From Paenibacillus tyrphae (GTDB taxonomy: Bacteria > Bacillota > Bacilli > Paenibacillales > NBRC-103111), in the NCBI RefSeq assembly GCF_024158745.1, contig NZ_JAMZAW010000029.1:1-64000 (forward strand): DNA of 64,000 nucleotides, written 5' to 3'. Shown here piece after piece: positions 1 to 7,853 of this stretch (its first letter is position 1; every line of letters starts with the position of its first letter). The notes below the pieces were generated by a model. It was not told where the DNA came from, searched no databases, and was given only the letters and a program-made list of their open reading frames with translations. The position numbers were made by a program, and so were the translations under genes.

Positions 1-70
1 AAATTTACTACTGACGAGAATTTTCATTCTCTTTATGACACTCACTCGATGTTCAGTTTTCAAAGGGCAA
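1..70 (-). promoter_or_regulatory. rRNA operon leader with boxA-like antiterminator
   Basis: Read on the minus strand, 70 to 51 is CCTTTGAAAACTGAAC in context, the boxA-like element typical of Bacillus and Paenibacillus rRNA leaders, followed by CGAGTGAGTG and a small hairpin (17-32, GAGAAT-TTTC-ATTCTC). The 16S gene itself would start to the left of the window and is not visible. Four promoter-like elements pointing the same way lie just upstream (121-451), which favours a 16S leader over the 16S-23S spacer, where the same element also occurs. Family resemblance is from memory. Confidence 0.6.
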
Positions 71-120
71 TTTGGTTTTAGTATGTCACCGAACCGTTTG
101 TTCCAAACAGCCGGAAGACT

Positions 121-149
121 AACTTACCACATCGTTTGTCCGATTGCAA
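121..149 (-). promoter_or_regulatory. Tandem rrn promoter, copy 1 (proximal)
   Basis: Minus strand: -35 TTGCAA (149-144), 17-nt spacer, -10 TAAGTT (126-121). The bases before the -10 (GATGTGG) resemble those of copy 3. It points at the boxA leader. Confidence 0.5.
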
Positions 150-210
150 CTGTTAATTTCAGGCCATTCAGCCGTTTCAATTAAGCGAGGCTTTCAAGAC
201 AACGATCATT

Positions 211-240
211 ACTCTATCACATTTGTCGTCTGTTTGGCAA
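211..240 (-). promoter_or_regulatory. Tandem rrn promoter, copy 2
   Basis: Minus strand: -35 TTGCCA (240-235), 18-nt spacer ending AAATGTGA, -10 TAGAGT (216-211). Confidence 0.5.
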
Positions 241-320
241 GCACTTTATTTTTCCATTCTAGGGGACGAACCCGCAAGCGCAGAAGTTGTAATCAAGTGC
301 TGCATGAGACAGCGAAAGTA

Positions 321-350
321 ACTTTACCACATTTCACGGAGAAGATGCAA
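321..350 (-). promoter_or_regulatory. Tandem rrn promoter, copy 3
   Basis: Minus strand: -35 TTGCAT (350-345), 18-nt spacer ending AAATGTGG, -10 TAAAGT (326-321). The sequence before the -10 nearly matches copy 2. Confidence 0.5.
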
Positions 351-421
351 GTCCAAATTTTTTCAGCCTTTGCACTAATCTTGCGTGAAAAATTGTGACC
401 GGCTCAAACGGCCGGAATGAC

Positions 422-451
422 ACTATAACATACTTGCTGTCTTATGCGCAA
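422..451 (-). promoter_or_regulatory. Tandem rrn promoter, copy 4 (distal)
   Basis: Minus strand: -35 TTGCGC (451-446), 18-nt spacer ending TATGT, -10 TATAGT (427-422). It is the best -10 of the four. Spacing between copies is 90, 110 and 101 bp. The remainder of 71-516 carries no credible gene. Confidence 0.5.
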
Positions 452-516
452 GAGTTCTCAAAAATATCCTTTTTCATGTTAATCTATTAAGAAAGATAAG
501 AAGCGGGGGGGCGCGG

Positions 517-1782
517 ATGACGAAACGAACAATTACGATGACGCAAGGCGTGGCTCTATACATGGGGGCGGTTCTGGGATCGGGCATTCTGATTTTGCCG
601 GGATATACTGCGGATGCTGCCGGGCCAGCGGCGGTTATCTCTTGGTTTCTGCTTTCCTTATTAAGCATTCCGATTGCCTACACTTTTGCCAGACTTGCGC
701 TGAAATACGAAAACTACGGCGGAATCGCAACAATCGTGCAGCAGGCGTTCGGAGAAAGGTCCGGCGCTGTCGTCGGTTGGTTCTTTTTTGCTTGGGTCGC
801 GACGGGACAAGCCGTGGTCGGATTAACGGGCGCTTCTTATATTGTTACGGTTTTCGGACTGGCGGGGGAATGGCTCTATGGCTTCGCCTTTCTGTTTCTC
901 GTAGCGGCGCTTGCGGCCAATCTGCTTGGAATGCGCATCAGCGGGCTCGTGTCGCTGGGCTTAAGCGGGATTGTGCTCGTCCTGCTGGTGCTAACGATCG
1001 GCTTCAGCCTACCGGCCATGGAGGCGGTCCACTTCCGCCCTTTCGCTCCTCACGGATTGACCGGGATCGGGCAAGCGTGCGTGCTTATTTTTTGGGCGTT
1101 TTTCGGTTGGGAAAGCATTACCCATCTCGTACCGGAGTTCCGTAACCCGCAACGGGACGTGATGCGCTGCACATGGGCCAGCGTCTTTATTATCGGCGCC
1201 GTATATACGCTGTTATCCGCGGTGACGATTGGAACGCATACGTACGGAGACATTGGGACCGAAGCGCCGCTGGCTGCACTGATGAATCGGGCACTCGGAT
1301 TGAACGCGGGGCTGGCAACTGTGGTTGTAGCCTGTATCGTCTGTCTCGGCACGCTGAACGTATACCTCGCCAGCTCCTCCCGCCTCGGCTATGCGTTGGC
1401 CGACGAAGGAAAGCTGCCGCGATGGTTTGCGAAAACGAGCAAAAGCGGGACGCCCTACCGTTCGGTATTTTTTCTGTTTGTAACCAATACGTTGACGCTT
1501 GCTTTCAGCTATGCGGCTTCGTTTTCGGTAGACCGCTTAATTCTGGTGCCCACCACGCTCGGGATTCTCGTATATATTGTAGCTTCGTTTGCCTGCGTTA
1601 AGCTGCTGTGGAACGACAAAGCCGGCCGCTTGGCCGCATTGACTGCGTCAGCGCTTTGTCTGGCGATTGCGCCCTTTTCGATGCAGTACTTGGCTGTGCC
1701 GGCCTTCGTAGCCGCAGGCTGCTTGCTGTATTTGCGTTATCGCCGTAAAGCTTCAGCCGCAAGTTCCCTTAATAAAACATGA
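517..1782 (+). CDS. APC-superfamily amino acid exporter, YjeH-like
   Basis: Integral membrane transporter of the amino acid-polyamine-organocation superfamily, 421 residues with about 12 hydrophobic segments. The N-terminal helix carries the family glycine motif (GAVLGSGILILPG, residues about 17-29), and the length is close to E. coli YjeH (about 418), an exporter of methionine and branched-chain amino acids. The resemblance is by motif and size, so the substrate is inferred. A G-rich Shine-Dalgarno lies at 503-512 before ATG 517. The gene is monocistronic: it diverges from the rRNA operon and is followed by a hairpin terminator. A basic C-terminal tail (RYRRKASAASS) is predicted to be cytoplasmic. 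Confidence 0.8.
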   Translation: MTKRTITMTQGVALYMGAVLGSGILILPGYTADAAGPAAVISWFLLSLLSIPIAYTFARLALKYENYGGIATIVQQAFGERSGAVVGWFFFAWVATGQAVVGLTGASYIVTVFGLAGEWLYGFAFLFLVAALAANLLGMRISGLVSLGLSGIVLVLLVLTIGFSLPAMEAVHFRPFAPHGLTGIGQACVLIFWAFFGWESITHLVPEFRNPQRDVMRCTWASVFIIGAVYTLLSAVTIGTHTYGDIGTEAPLAALMNRALGLNAGLATVVVACIVCLGTLNVYLASSSRLGYALADEGKLPRWFAKTSKSGTPYRSVFFLFVTNTLTLAFSYAASFSVDRLILVPTTLGILVYIVASFACVKLLWNDKAGRLAALTASALCLAIAPFSMQYLAVPAFVAAGCLLYLRYRRKASAASSLNKT

Positions 1783-1813
1783 GCTACTAACCTAAGATTA
1801 TTTGAAACTTGTG

Positions 1814-1863
1814 AAAAGATCGCCCTCCCCGGCTTGGCCAGCCAGGAATTCGGCGGTCTTTTT
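1814..1863 (+). terminator. Intrinsic terminator after the exporter gene
   Basis: AAAAGATCGCC pairs with GGCGGTCTTTTT across a loop of about 27 nt, with one imperfect pair, and ends in a T-run. Confidence 0.65.
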
Positions 1864-1934
1864 CGCGTTTTGGCAACGAATAACATGAGGCACAGCTTGC
1901 AGTCGTACTAAATTTGTCACATTTGACGCTCCTC

Positions 1935-1950
1935 TGTGATAAATATCGCA
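1935..1950 (+). promoter_or_regulatory. FNR-like site, distal
   Basis: TGTGA-TAAATA-TCGCA matches the FNR/CRP pattern TGTGA-N6-TCACA with one mismatch. Its centre (1942.5) is near -61.5 from the start inferred for nirB, exactly 20 bp upstream of the second site. Confidence 0.5.
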
Positions 1951-1954
1951 TAGT

Positions 1955-1970
1955 TGTGAAAAAAATCACT
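1955..1970 (+). promoter_or_regulatory. FNR-like site, proximal
   Basis: TGTGA-AAAAAA-TCACT matches TGTGA-N6-TCACA except for the last base. With the -10 at 1992-1997 and a start near 2004, the centre (1962.5) is at about -41.5, the class II activator position. Confidence 0.65.
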
Positions 1971-1991
1971 AATTTTTCGTTAGCTTCCCTG

Positions 1992-1997
1992 TATACT
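1992..1997 (+). promoter_or_regulatory. nirB promoter -10 element
   Basis: TATACT; no good -35 is present, as expected of an FNR-activated promoter. A GAGGAGG ribosome site follows at about 2030-2037. Confidence 0.55.
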
Positions 1998-2043
1998 TTC
2001 CTTATACACAAGAAAAATTCAAAGCTTTCGAGGAGGCCGAACA

Positions 2044-4476
2044 ATGACCCTCAATAAAGAGAAACTTGTCGTTATCGGAAACGGAATGGCTGGCATCAGC
2101 ACCGTGGAACAAATTTTGAAATTGACAACGCGCTTCGATATTACCGTTTTTGGCAGTGAACCGCATCCCAACTATAATCGTATTCTGCTCTCCTATGTGC
2201 TGGAAGGCAGCAAAACATTCGACGATATTGTATTAAATGGATGGGATTGGTATAAAGAAAACGGCATTACGCTTCATACCGGAACGGCGGTTTCGCATAT
2301 CGATCAAGCGGCTCATGAGGTCGTAACGGAAAATGGAGAGCGTGTGCCGTACGATAAAGTCATTATCGCGACGGGCTCGAATCCGTTTATTCTGCCTATT
2401 CCCGGCACCGACAAGCAAGGCGTGATCGGCTTCCGGGATATCTCGGATTGCCAGCAGATGCTGGAGGCAGCCAAGTCTTACAAGAAGGCGGCCGTCATCG
2501 GCGGAGGGCTGCTTGGGCTGGAAGCGGCCAAAGGTCTTGTTCATCTCGGCATGGACGTAACCGTCGTTCATCTAATGGACGATTTGATGGAGCGCCAGCT
2601 GGATCACCAAGCAGCATCGATGCTGAAGGCAGAGCTTGAGCGTCAAGGCATCAAATTTGCGATGGGCGCAAAGACCGTAGAACTGTTCGGGGACGAACGT
2701 GTCGCCGGGCTGCGGTTTGCCGACAATACGGTGCTGGAGGCAGAGTTCGTCGTCATGGCCGTAGGCATCAAGCCGAATGTATCCGTGGCGCAAGCAAGCG
2801 GAATCTGGACGAAGCGCGGGATCGTGGTAGACGACTATATGCAAACTTCCATGCCGGACGTTTATGCGGTTGGCGAATGCAACGAACACCGCGGTGTCTG
2901 CTACGGACTGGTTGCTCCGCTTTTTGAACAAGGCATGGTGCTTGCCAAGCATCTGTGCGGCGTAGATACGCTCCCTTATGAAGGCTCCGTCGTATCGACG
3001 AAGCTGAAAATCTCGGGTGTAGACGTGTTCTCCACCGGCGAGTTTATCGAAGATCCGGAGCATGTCGTCATTGCCCATAAGGACGAATGGAAGCAAACGT
3101 ACAAAAAAATATTGCTGAAACAAAATGTGATGGTGGGCGCGGTGCTCTTCGGCGATATTACGGAATCGGCCAATCTGCAAAAGCTGATCAAGCAAAAAAC
3201 CGTGATGACCGACGAAATTTACGACTCTCTCATGGGTACCGGTTGCTGCGGCGGCGGAGCGAAAAGCGCGGCTTCCGTGGAAGCCATGGCCGACGAGGAA
3301 ATCGTGTGCGGCTGCAACGGCGTAACTAAGAAAACGATTGTCGACGTCATCACGGAAAAAGGATTGACAACGATCGACGAAATTAAAGCCTGCACGGGCG
3401 CAACGCGGTCCTGCGGCGGCTGTAAGCCGGTCGTCGAGCAAATTCTGCAGCATGTTCTTGGCGACGGCTTCAAGGCTTCCGTCAAGCAGGGCATCTGTGG
3501 ATGCACAACTCTCGGCCGCGATGAAATTGTCGCAGAGATTCGAGCTAAAGGATTGACCTCAACGAAAGAAATTATGCATGTGCTGGACTGGAACCAGCCG
3601 GAAGGCTGCTCCAAGTGCCGCCCAGCGTTGAACTATTATTTGGGCATGATTTATCCCGATACGTATGAAGACGAGAAGGAATCGCGTTTCGTCAATGAAC
3701 GAATGAGCGCTAACATTCAGAAAGACGGCACCTTTACCGTCGTTCCGCGGATGTACGGCGGCGTCACGACGCCGGAGGATTTGAAGAAAATCGCCGACGT
3801 TTCGCTGAAATACGATGTGAAGGTCGTCAAAGTAACCGGCGGTCAGCGGCTGGATCTGATCGGCGTGAAAAAAGAGGATGTACCCAAAGTTTGGGAAGAG
3901 CTGGGGATGCCTTCGGGCTATGCCTACGCGAAATCGCTGCGGACCGTTAAAACCTGCGTCGGCTCGCAATTTTGCCGCTTCGGCACTCAGGATTCGATGA
4001 GCATGGGCGCATTTATTGAACGCAAATTCGAGCGCCTGGACCTGCCGGCCAAATTCAAAATAGCCGTTAACGGATGTCCTCGAAACTGTGCCGAAGCGTG
4101 CACCAAGGATATCGGCATTGTCGGTAATGACGGCGGATGGGAGCTGTTCATCGGCGGGAACGGCGGAATTAAAGCGCGTTTGGCGGATTCGCTCTGCAAA
4201 GTAAAAACGGATCAAGAGCTGATTGAGCTATGTGCGGCCATCATCCAATATTACCGGGAGACCGGAAAATATCTGGAGCGAACTTCGGAATGGGTGGAAC
4301 GCATGGGCCTGGAAACGATCCGCAAGGCGGTCGTTGACGATATGGAGAACCGCAAAGCGCTGGTGGAACGGATCGAATTCGCATTGGCGCAGGTTAAAGA
4401 TCCATGGACCAAAATGCTTAACGACACGGATACGCGCACGGCCTTGTTCCAAAACCTGGAACCGGCAGCCCAATAA
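2044..4476 (+). CDS. nirB: NAD(P)H nitrite reductase, large subunit
   Basis: Catalytic subunit of the cytoplasmic NADH-dependent siroheme nitrite reductase (nitrite to ammonium), 810 residues, the usual family length. In order: FAD-binding region (GNGMAG, residues 12-17), NAD-binding region (GGGLLG near 153), two BFD-type [2Fe-2S] segments (first Cys at 422/424 and near 457-460; second at 485/487 with 522/525), a ferredoxin-like half domain, and the siroheme/[4Fe-4S] ligands Cys638, Cys644, Cys678 and Cys682. All ligand cysteines are present, so the enzyme looks intact. It leads an operon with nirD and a nitrite channel behind tandem FNR-like sites, which suggests induction under low oxygen. 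Two BFD segments are normal for the NasD/NirB group. Confidence 0.95.
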   Translation: MTLNKEKLVVIGNGMAGISTVEQILKLTTRFDITVFGSEPHPNYNRILLSYVLEGSKTFDDIVLNGWDWYKENGITLHTGTAVSHIDQAAHEVVTENGERVPYDKVIIATGSNPFILPIPGTDKQGVIGFRDISDCQQMLEAAKSYKKAAVIGGGLLGLEAAKGLVHLGMDVTVVHLMDDLMERQLDHQAASMLKAELERQGIKFAMGAKTVELFGDERVAGLRFADNTVLEAEFVVMAVGIKPNVSVAQASGIWTKRGIVVDDYMQTSMPDVYAVGECNEHRGVCYGLVAPLFEQGMVLAKHLCGVDTLPYEGSVVSTKLKISGVDVFSTGEFIEDPEHVVIAHKDEWKQTYKKILLKQNVMVGAVLFGDITESANLQKLIKQKTVMTDEIYDSLMGTGCCGGGAKSAASVEAMADEEIVCGCNGVTKKTIVDVITEKGLTTIDEIKACTGATRSCGGCKPVVEQILQHVLGDGFKASVKQGICGCTTLGRDEIVAEIRAKGLTSTKEIMHVLDWNQPEGCSKCRPALNYYLGMIYPDTYEDEKESRFVNERMSANIQKDGTFTVVPRMYGGVTTPEDLKKIADVSLKYDVKVVKVTGGQRLDLIGVKKEDVPKVWEELGMPSGYAYAKSLRTVKTCVGSQFCRFGTQDSMSMGAFIERKFERLDLPAKFKIAVNGCPRNCAEACTKDIGIVGNDGGWELFIGGNGGIKARLADSLCKVKTDQELIELCAAIIQYYRETGKYLERTSEWVERMGLETIRKAVVDDMENRKALVERIEFALAQVKDPWTKMLNDTDTRTALFQNLEPAAQ

Positions 4477-4509
4477 ACTAAACTATATACCGGAAGGAGT
4501 ATGGAATAT

Positions 4510-4848
4510 ATGAAAGAGCAGGAAACTTTTTATCCGATCGGAACGCTCGATCAGTTTTTGCCGCAAATCGGACGCAACGTGAAATGGCGCGAATGGGAAA
4601 TCGCCGTTTTCCGAACTTCGGACGGAGGAGTCTATGCACTGGAAAATCGCAGTCCGCATCCGAAAGGCGGACCGCTCGCAGAAGGGATCGTATCGGGACA
4701 TTACCTGTACGACCCGCTTCATGACTGGAAAATCGATTTGACTACAGGGCTCGTACAGCTTCCCGATCAAGGACAGGTGCTGACGTTTCCGGCAAAAATA
4801 GAAGACGGTCAGGTTTACCTCGCTGCGCCCGCAGTCCAAACCGCTTGA
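4510..4848 (+). CDS. nirD: Nitrite reductase small subunit
   Basis: Small Rieske-fold partner of NirB, 112 residues. AAGGAG (4494-4499) abuts an upstream ATG at 4501 but is 10 nt from ATG 4510, so 4510 is chosen. The Rieske-like core reads SPHPKGGP then DPLHDW: both cluster cysteines of true Rieske proteins are replaced (Ser and Asp) while the histidines remain. Loss of the cluster is known for NirD proteins, so this is a structural subunit rather than an electron carrier. The gene sits 33 nt after nirB in the same operon. Confidence 0.9.
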   Translation: MKEQETFYPIGTLDQFLPQIGRNVKWREWEIAVFRTSDGGVYALENRSPHPKGGPLAEGIVSGHYLYDPLHDWKIDLTTGLVQLPDQGQVLTFPAKIEDGQVYLAAPAVQTA

Positions 4849-4908
4849 AGCGGAAAAGCTTGTCCGACTTTTATACAACGCAGAAGAGTAACCGGGGAGG
4901 ACCGCCGT

Positions 4909-5691
4909 ATGTTTACATCAAGCGTAGAAGCGATCATAGAAGCGGCTGTAAAAAAGAAAGAAAAAATGAACGAGAATATCGCCCGCTATGTGGTATCGGC
5001 TTTGCTAGCCGGAGCGTACGTCGGGCTGGGCATTATATTGATCTTCTCCGTCGGAGCGCCGGTCGCGGCTGCAAAGTCCCCTTTCCAGCCCATGGTGATG
5101 GGGATGTCCTTCGGTTTGGCGCTCACGCTTGTCGTCTTCGCAGGCTCGGAGCTGTTTACCGGGAATAACATGTTTTTTACAATGAGCACGCTTGCCCGCC
5201 GAACGACGGTAACCGATACGCTGAAAAACTGGGTCATCGTGTTCCTTGGGAACTTGGCCGGAGCCGTAATCCTTTCCTTGCTGATCGTAGGTACCGGTCT
5301 TTTCAAAACGGCAGCGCCGGAGCATCTGATCTTCGCCGCTACGGCCAAAAAAATGGCGCTTCCGTTCTGGGAATCGTTCTTCCGCGGCATTCTGTGTAAC
5401 TGGCTCGTTTGCTTGGCTTTATGGATGGCCGGAAGGGCCAAGGAAGACATCGCCAAGCTGGTGCTCATCTGGTGGTGCCTGTACGCCTTTATCGCCAGCG
5501 GCTACGAGCATAGCGTAGCCAATATGACACTCCTTAGTTTGGCCTATTTGCTGCCGCAGCATCCCGAAACGATCTCGCTTGGCGGCTGGCTTAACAATAT
5601 GATTCCCGTCACGCTCGGCAACATCGTCGGCGGCGGCATTTTCGTAGGGATGGCTTACTGGTTCATCTCACCCGTGCGAAGCAAACTTTAA
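4909..5691 (+). CDS. nirC: Formate/nitrite transporter family channel (NirC-like)
   Basis: Pentameric FNT-family channel of the inner membrane, 260 residues with six hydrophobic segments. Family landmarks are SELFTGN (about 82-88), the CNWLVCLALWMA segment (about 163-174), and SGYEHSVANM (about 198-207) with the pore histidine. Placement directly after nirBD (60-nt gap, own GGGGAGG site at 4894-4900) argues for nitrite uptake or export rather than formate. It is followed by a clear terminator that closes the operon. The symbol follows context; the FNT family alone does not fix the substrate. Confidence 0.85.
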   Translation: MFTSSVEAIIEAAVKKKEKMNENIARYVVSALLAGAYVGLGIILIFSVGAPVAAAKSPFQPMVMGMSFGLALTLVVFAGSELFTGNNMFFTMSTLARRTTVTDTLKNWVIVFLGNLAGAVILSLLIVGTGLFKTAAPEHLIFAATAKKMALPFWESFFRGILCNWLVCLALWMAGRAKEDIAKLVLIWWCLYAFIASGYEHSVANMTLLSLAYLLPQHPETISLGGWLNNMIPVTLGNIVGGGIFVGMAYWFISPVRSKL

Positions 5692-5709
5692 TTGAAGACG
5701 AGAAAACTT

Positions 5710-5732
5710 TGCCGCGACTGCGGCATTTTTTT
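5710..5732 (+). terminator. Terminator of the nir operon
   Basis: Perfect stem TGCCGC-GACT-GCGGCA followed by seven T. Confidence 0.9.
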
Positions 5733-5777
5733 CTTTTCCGGGGAAAACAAGGTACAATAGCGATGAGGTGAATGGAC

Positions 5778-6524
5778 ATGCAGCCTTTATTGAAGGTAGA
5801 GAAGCTGACCGGCGGATACAGCCGCAAAAAGCCGGTGCTGCACGAGCTGTCGTTCTCGGTTCGTCCGGGAGAGATGGTCGGCCTGATCGGATTGAACGGG
5901 GCCGGCAAAAGCACGACGATCAAGCATATCCTCGGCCTGATGCAGCCGCACAGCGGTCAAATACTGCTCAACGGCAGGTCTGTGGAGCAAGACCCGACAG
6001 CCTATCGGCAGACGTATGCTTACGTACCGGAAAACCCGCTTTTGTACGAAGAATTGACGGTGAAAGAGCATCTCGAAATGGCCGCGATGGCTTACGGCAT
6101 CCCTAAAGACGCCTTCGAAGAGCGGGCCGCCGCCCTGCTGGACGAATTCCAAATGACTACCAACTGGAACCGTTTGTCGGCTCATTTATCCAAAGGGATG
6201 AAGCAGAAGGTCATGATCATGAGCGCTTTTCTCGTACGGCCTGCCTTATATATTATCGACGAGCCTTTTCTCGGCCTGGACCCGCTCGGCATTCGGGCGC
6301 TGTTGGAGCTGATGGTCCGTGTCAAAGAAAGCGGCGGCGCCATTCTGATCAGCTCGCATATTCTGTCCACGATCGAACGGTACGGGGACCGTTTTCTTCT
6401 TCTCCATCAAGGCCGGCTGACGGCTGAGGGGGACGTGGAGGCGCTGCGGAAGCAGGCGGATATGCCGGGCGCTTCGCTCGACGATTTGTTCTGCAGCCTG
6501 GTTACCCGGGACGTGACGCTGTGA
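5778..6524 (+). CDS. ecsA: ABC transporter ATP-binding protein EcsA
   Basis: ATPase of the Ecs ABC exporter, about 248 residues, the size of B. subtilis EcsA. Walker A is GLNGAGKST (about 40-48), the signature is LSKGMKQKV, Walker B is LYIIDEPFLGLDP, and the switch histidine lies in ISSHILS. GAGGTG (5765-5770) is 1 nt from ATG 5772 and 7 nt from ATG 5778, so 5778 is preferred. A TACAAT -10-like element is at 5753-5758. The stop overlaps the next start (TGATG), so EcsA and EcsB are translationally coupled. In Bacillus the Ecs system affects protein secretion and processing by membrane proteases; the transported substrate is not known from sequence. Confidence 0.85.
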   Translation: MQPLLKVEKLTGGYSRKKPVLHELSFSVRPGEMVGLIGLNGAGKSTTIKHILGLMQPHSGQILLNGRSVEQDPTAYRQTYAYVPENPLLYEELTVKEHLEMAAMAYGIPKDAFEERAAALLDEFQMTTNWNRLSAHLSKGMKQKVMIMSAFLVRPALYIIDEPFLGLDPLGIRALLELMVRVKESGGAILISSHILSTIERYGDRFLLLHQGRLTAEGDVEALRKQADMPGASLDDLFCSLVTRDVTL

Positions 6525-7768
6525 TGAACAAACACGAGCTGCCTTCCGATATTTCGGGATTGTGGAGCAAACGAACTTCGGAGTTTTGGCGGGAAGTACG
6601 TCCCTATGCCGGGTATGCGTTGCAAAGCTTCTCTTACGCGGCTATTTTGATTATGCTGGCCGGAGGATACTTTTATACCCGATTGCTAAGCGAGGCTCCG
6701 CCGGATTTTCCGTTTCGCGAGACCGCAGCGCTCGTGCTCCTGCCCTTCTTGGCTTTATGCCCGGTTCGGACCTACATCAGAAACGCGGACTTCATCTATT
6801 TGCTTCCGATGGAAACGAAGCTGTCGGTTTATATGCATCGGGCGGTGATGCGGTCATTTTGGATACAGTCGTTCCTAGTGCTTGCCGTGTGGATGGCAGC
6901 TTGGCCGATGTATGCCATGGCGGCCGGCGGAAGCCTCGTTCAATTCGCTCACGTGCTGATCATGGCGATTCTCGCGAAACGCGTGCTGATCCACGGCGCA
7001 TGGCTGGAACTCAAGCTGACGGACCGTCTGCCGATCGCTCTATGGTCGGTGCTTCGTTGGATCGTTGCCGCCGCAGCGGCGCTGCTTCTGCTCCGCCTGC
7101 CGCTGTGGACGGGGACGTTGGCCGTCTCCGCCGTGCTGCTGGTTTACCTCGGGGCGCTGCGGCTCATGGGCGCCAAACGAATCTTGAACTGGCTAAGGCT
7201 CGCCGAGACTGAGCAAAGACAACGGGCGCGGATTTTCAGGCTTCTGAATTATTTTATCGATGTGGCGGATATCCCGAACCGTCCCACGCCGATTCGCGCG
7301 CCGATGAACCTTCTCCGGGGGCTGGGAGGCTTCGGGTACGATACGGTTCATACTTACCGTTACTTGTTCACATTGGTTTGGCTTCGCTCCGAGCTCGGCG
7401 GAATTACGATGCGGTTGACGGCGCTCGGCTTCTTGTTGATTGCCTGGACCCGCAGCGATGCGCTTGCCGTTTTCTTGTTCGCCCTGTTTGGGGGATTAAC
7501 GATGCTCCAGCTTAAAGAGCTGCAAAAAGCGTACCGTCACTCCGATTGGTCGTACATCTACCCGCTTCCGCCGGAATTGCGCATGCGTTCGGCCGCAGCC
7601 GTCCGTTTCCGCATTCATGCCGCTTGCCTTCTTCTGCTTGGCGTGCCTCTGCTGTGGGCGATGTCCCATCCCGGATACGCCGTTGTGACGCTTTGCGCCG
7701 GGTTGGTGCTGTCTTACGGGTACGCCAGATGGACCATGCGCGCGAAGAAAGCCGCGAAAAAGAAATAG
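6524..7768 (+). CDS. ecsB: ABC transporter permease EcsB
   Basis: Membrane subunit of the Ecs exporter, 414 residues (B. subtilis EcsB about 408), with clusters of hydrophobic helices at about 25-65, 100-215 and 280-395 and a lysine-rich C-terminus. ATG 6524 overlaps the ecsA stop; a GTG at 6521 is an alternative one codon earlier. No ecsC follows, unlike B. subtilis, and the next gene is a hydrolase with its own -10-like TATAAT at 7796-7801. Assignment rests on EcsA linkage, size and membrane topology. Confidence 0.8.
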   Translation: MNKHELPSDISGLWSKRTSEFWREVRPYAGYALQSFSYAAILIMLAGGYFYTRLLSEAPPDFPFRETAALVLLPFLALCPVRTYIRNADFIYLLPMETKLSVYMHRAVMRSFWIQSFLVLAVWMAAWPMYAMAAGGSLVQFAHVLIMAILAKRVLIHGAWLELKLTDRLPIALWSVLRWIVAAAAALLLLRLPLWTGTLAVSAVLLVYLGALRLMGAKRILNWLRLAETEQRQRARIFRLLNYFIDVADIPNRPTPIRAPMNLLRGLGGFGYDTVHTYRYLFTLVWLRSELGGITMRLTALGFLLIAWTRSDALAVFLFALFGGLTMLQLKELQKAYRHSDWSYIYPLPPELRMRSAAAVRFRIHAACLLLLGVPLLWAMSHPGYAVVTLCAGLVLSYGYARWTMRAKKAAKKK

Positions 7769-7853
7769 ACCCTGTCCCCTTATCCGATCCTGTCGTATAA
7801 TGGGGATTGCTTTTAGAATCAGACCGTTTTGGATATAGAAAGGAACGCGACCT

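Noticed and set aside
144..398. Reading frame of 84 codons in the rRNA upstream region
   Set aside because: No ribosome site, no similarity, and it overlaps three of the four tandem promoters on the other strand.
1787..2044. Minus-strand frame of 85 codons before nirB
   Set aside because: It lies over the terminator, FNR sites and nirB promoter; no start signal.
2572..3453. Long minus-strand frame (293 codons) inside nirB
   Set aside because: Antisense shadow of an intact, well-conserved nirB; His/Arg-rich composition typical of GC-rich antisense frames.
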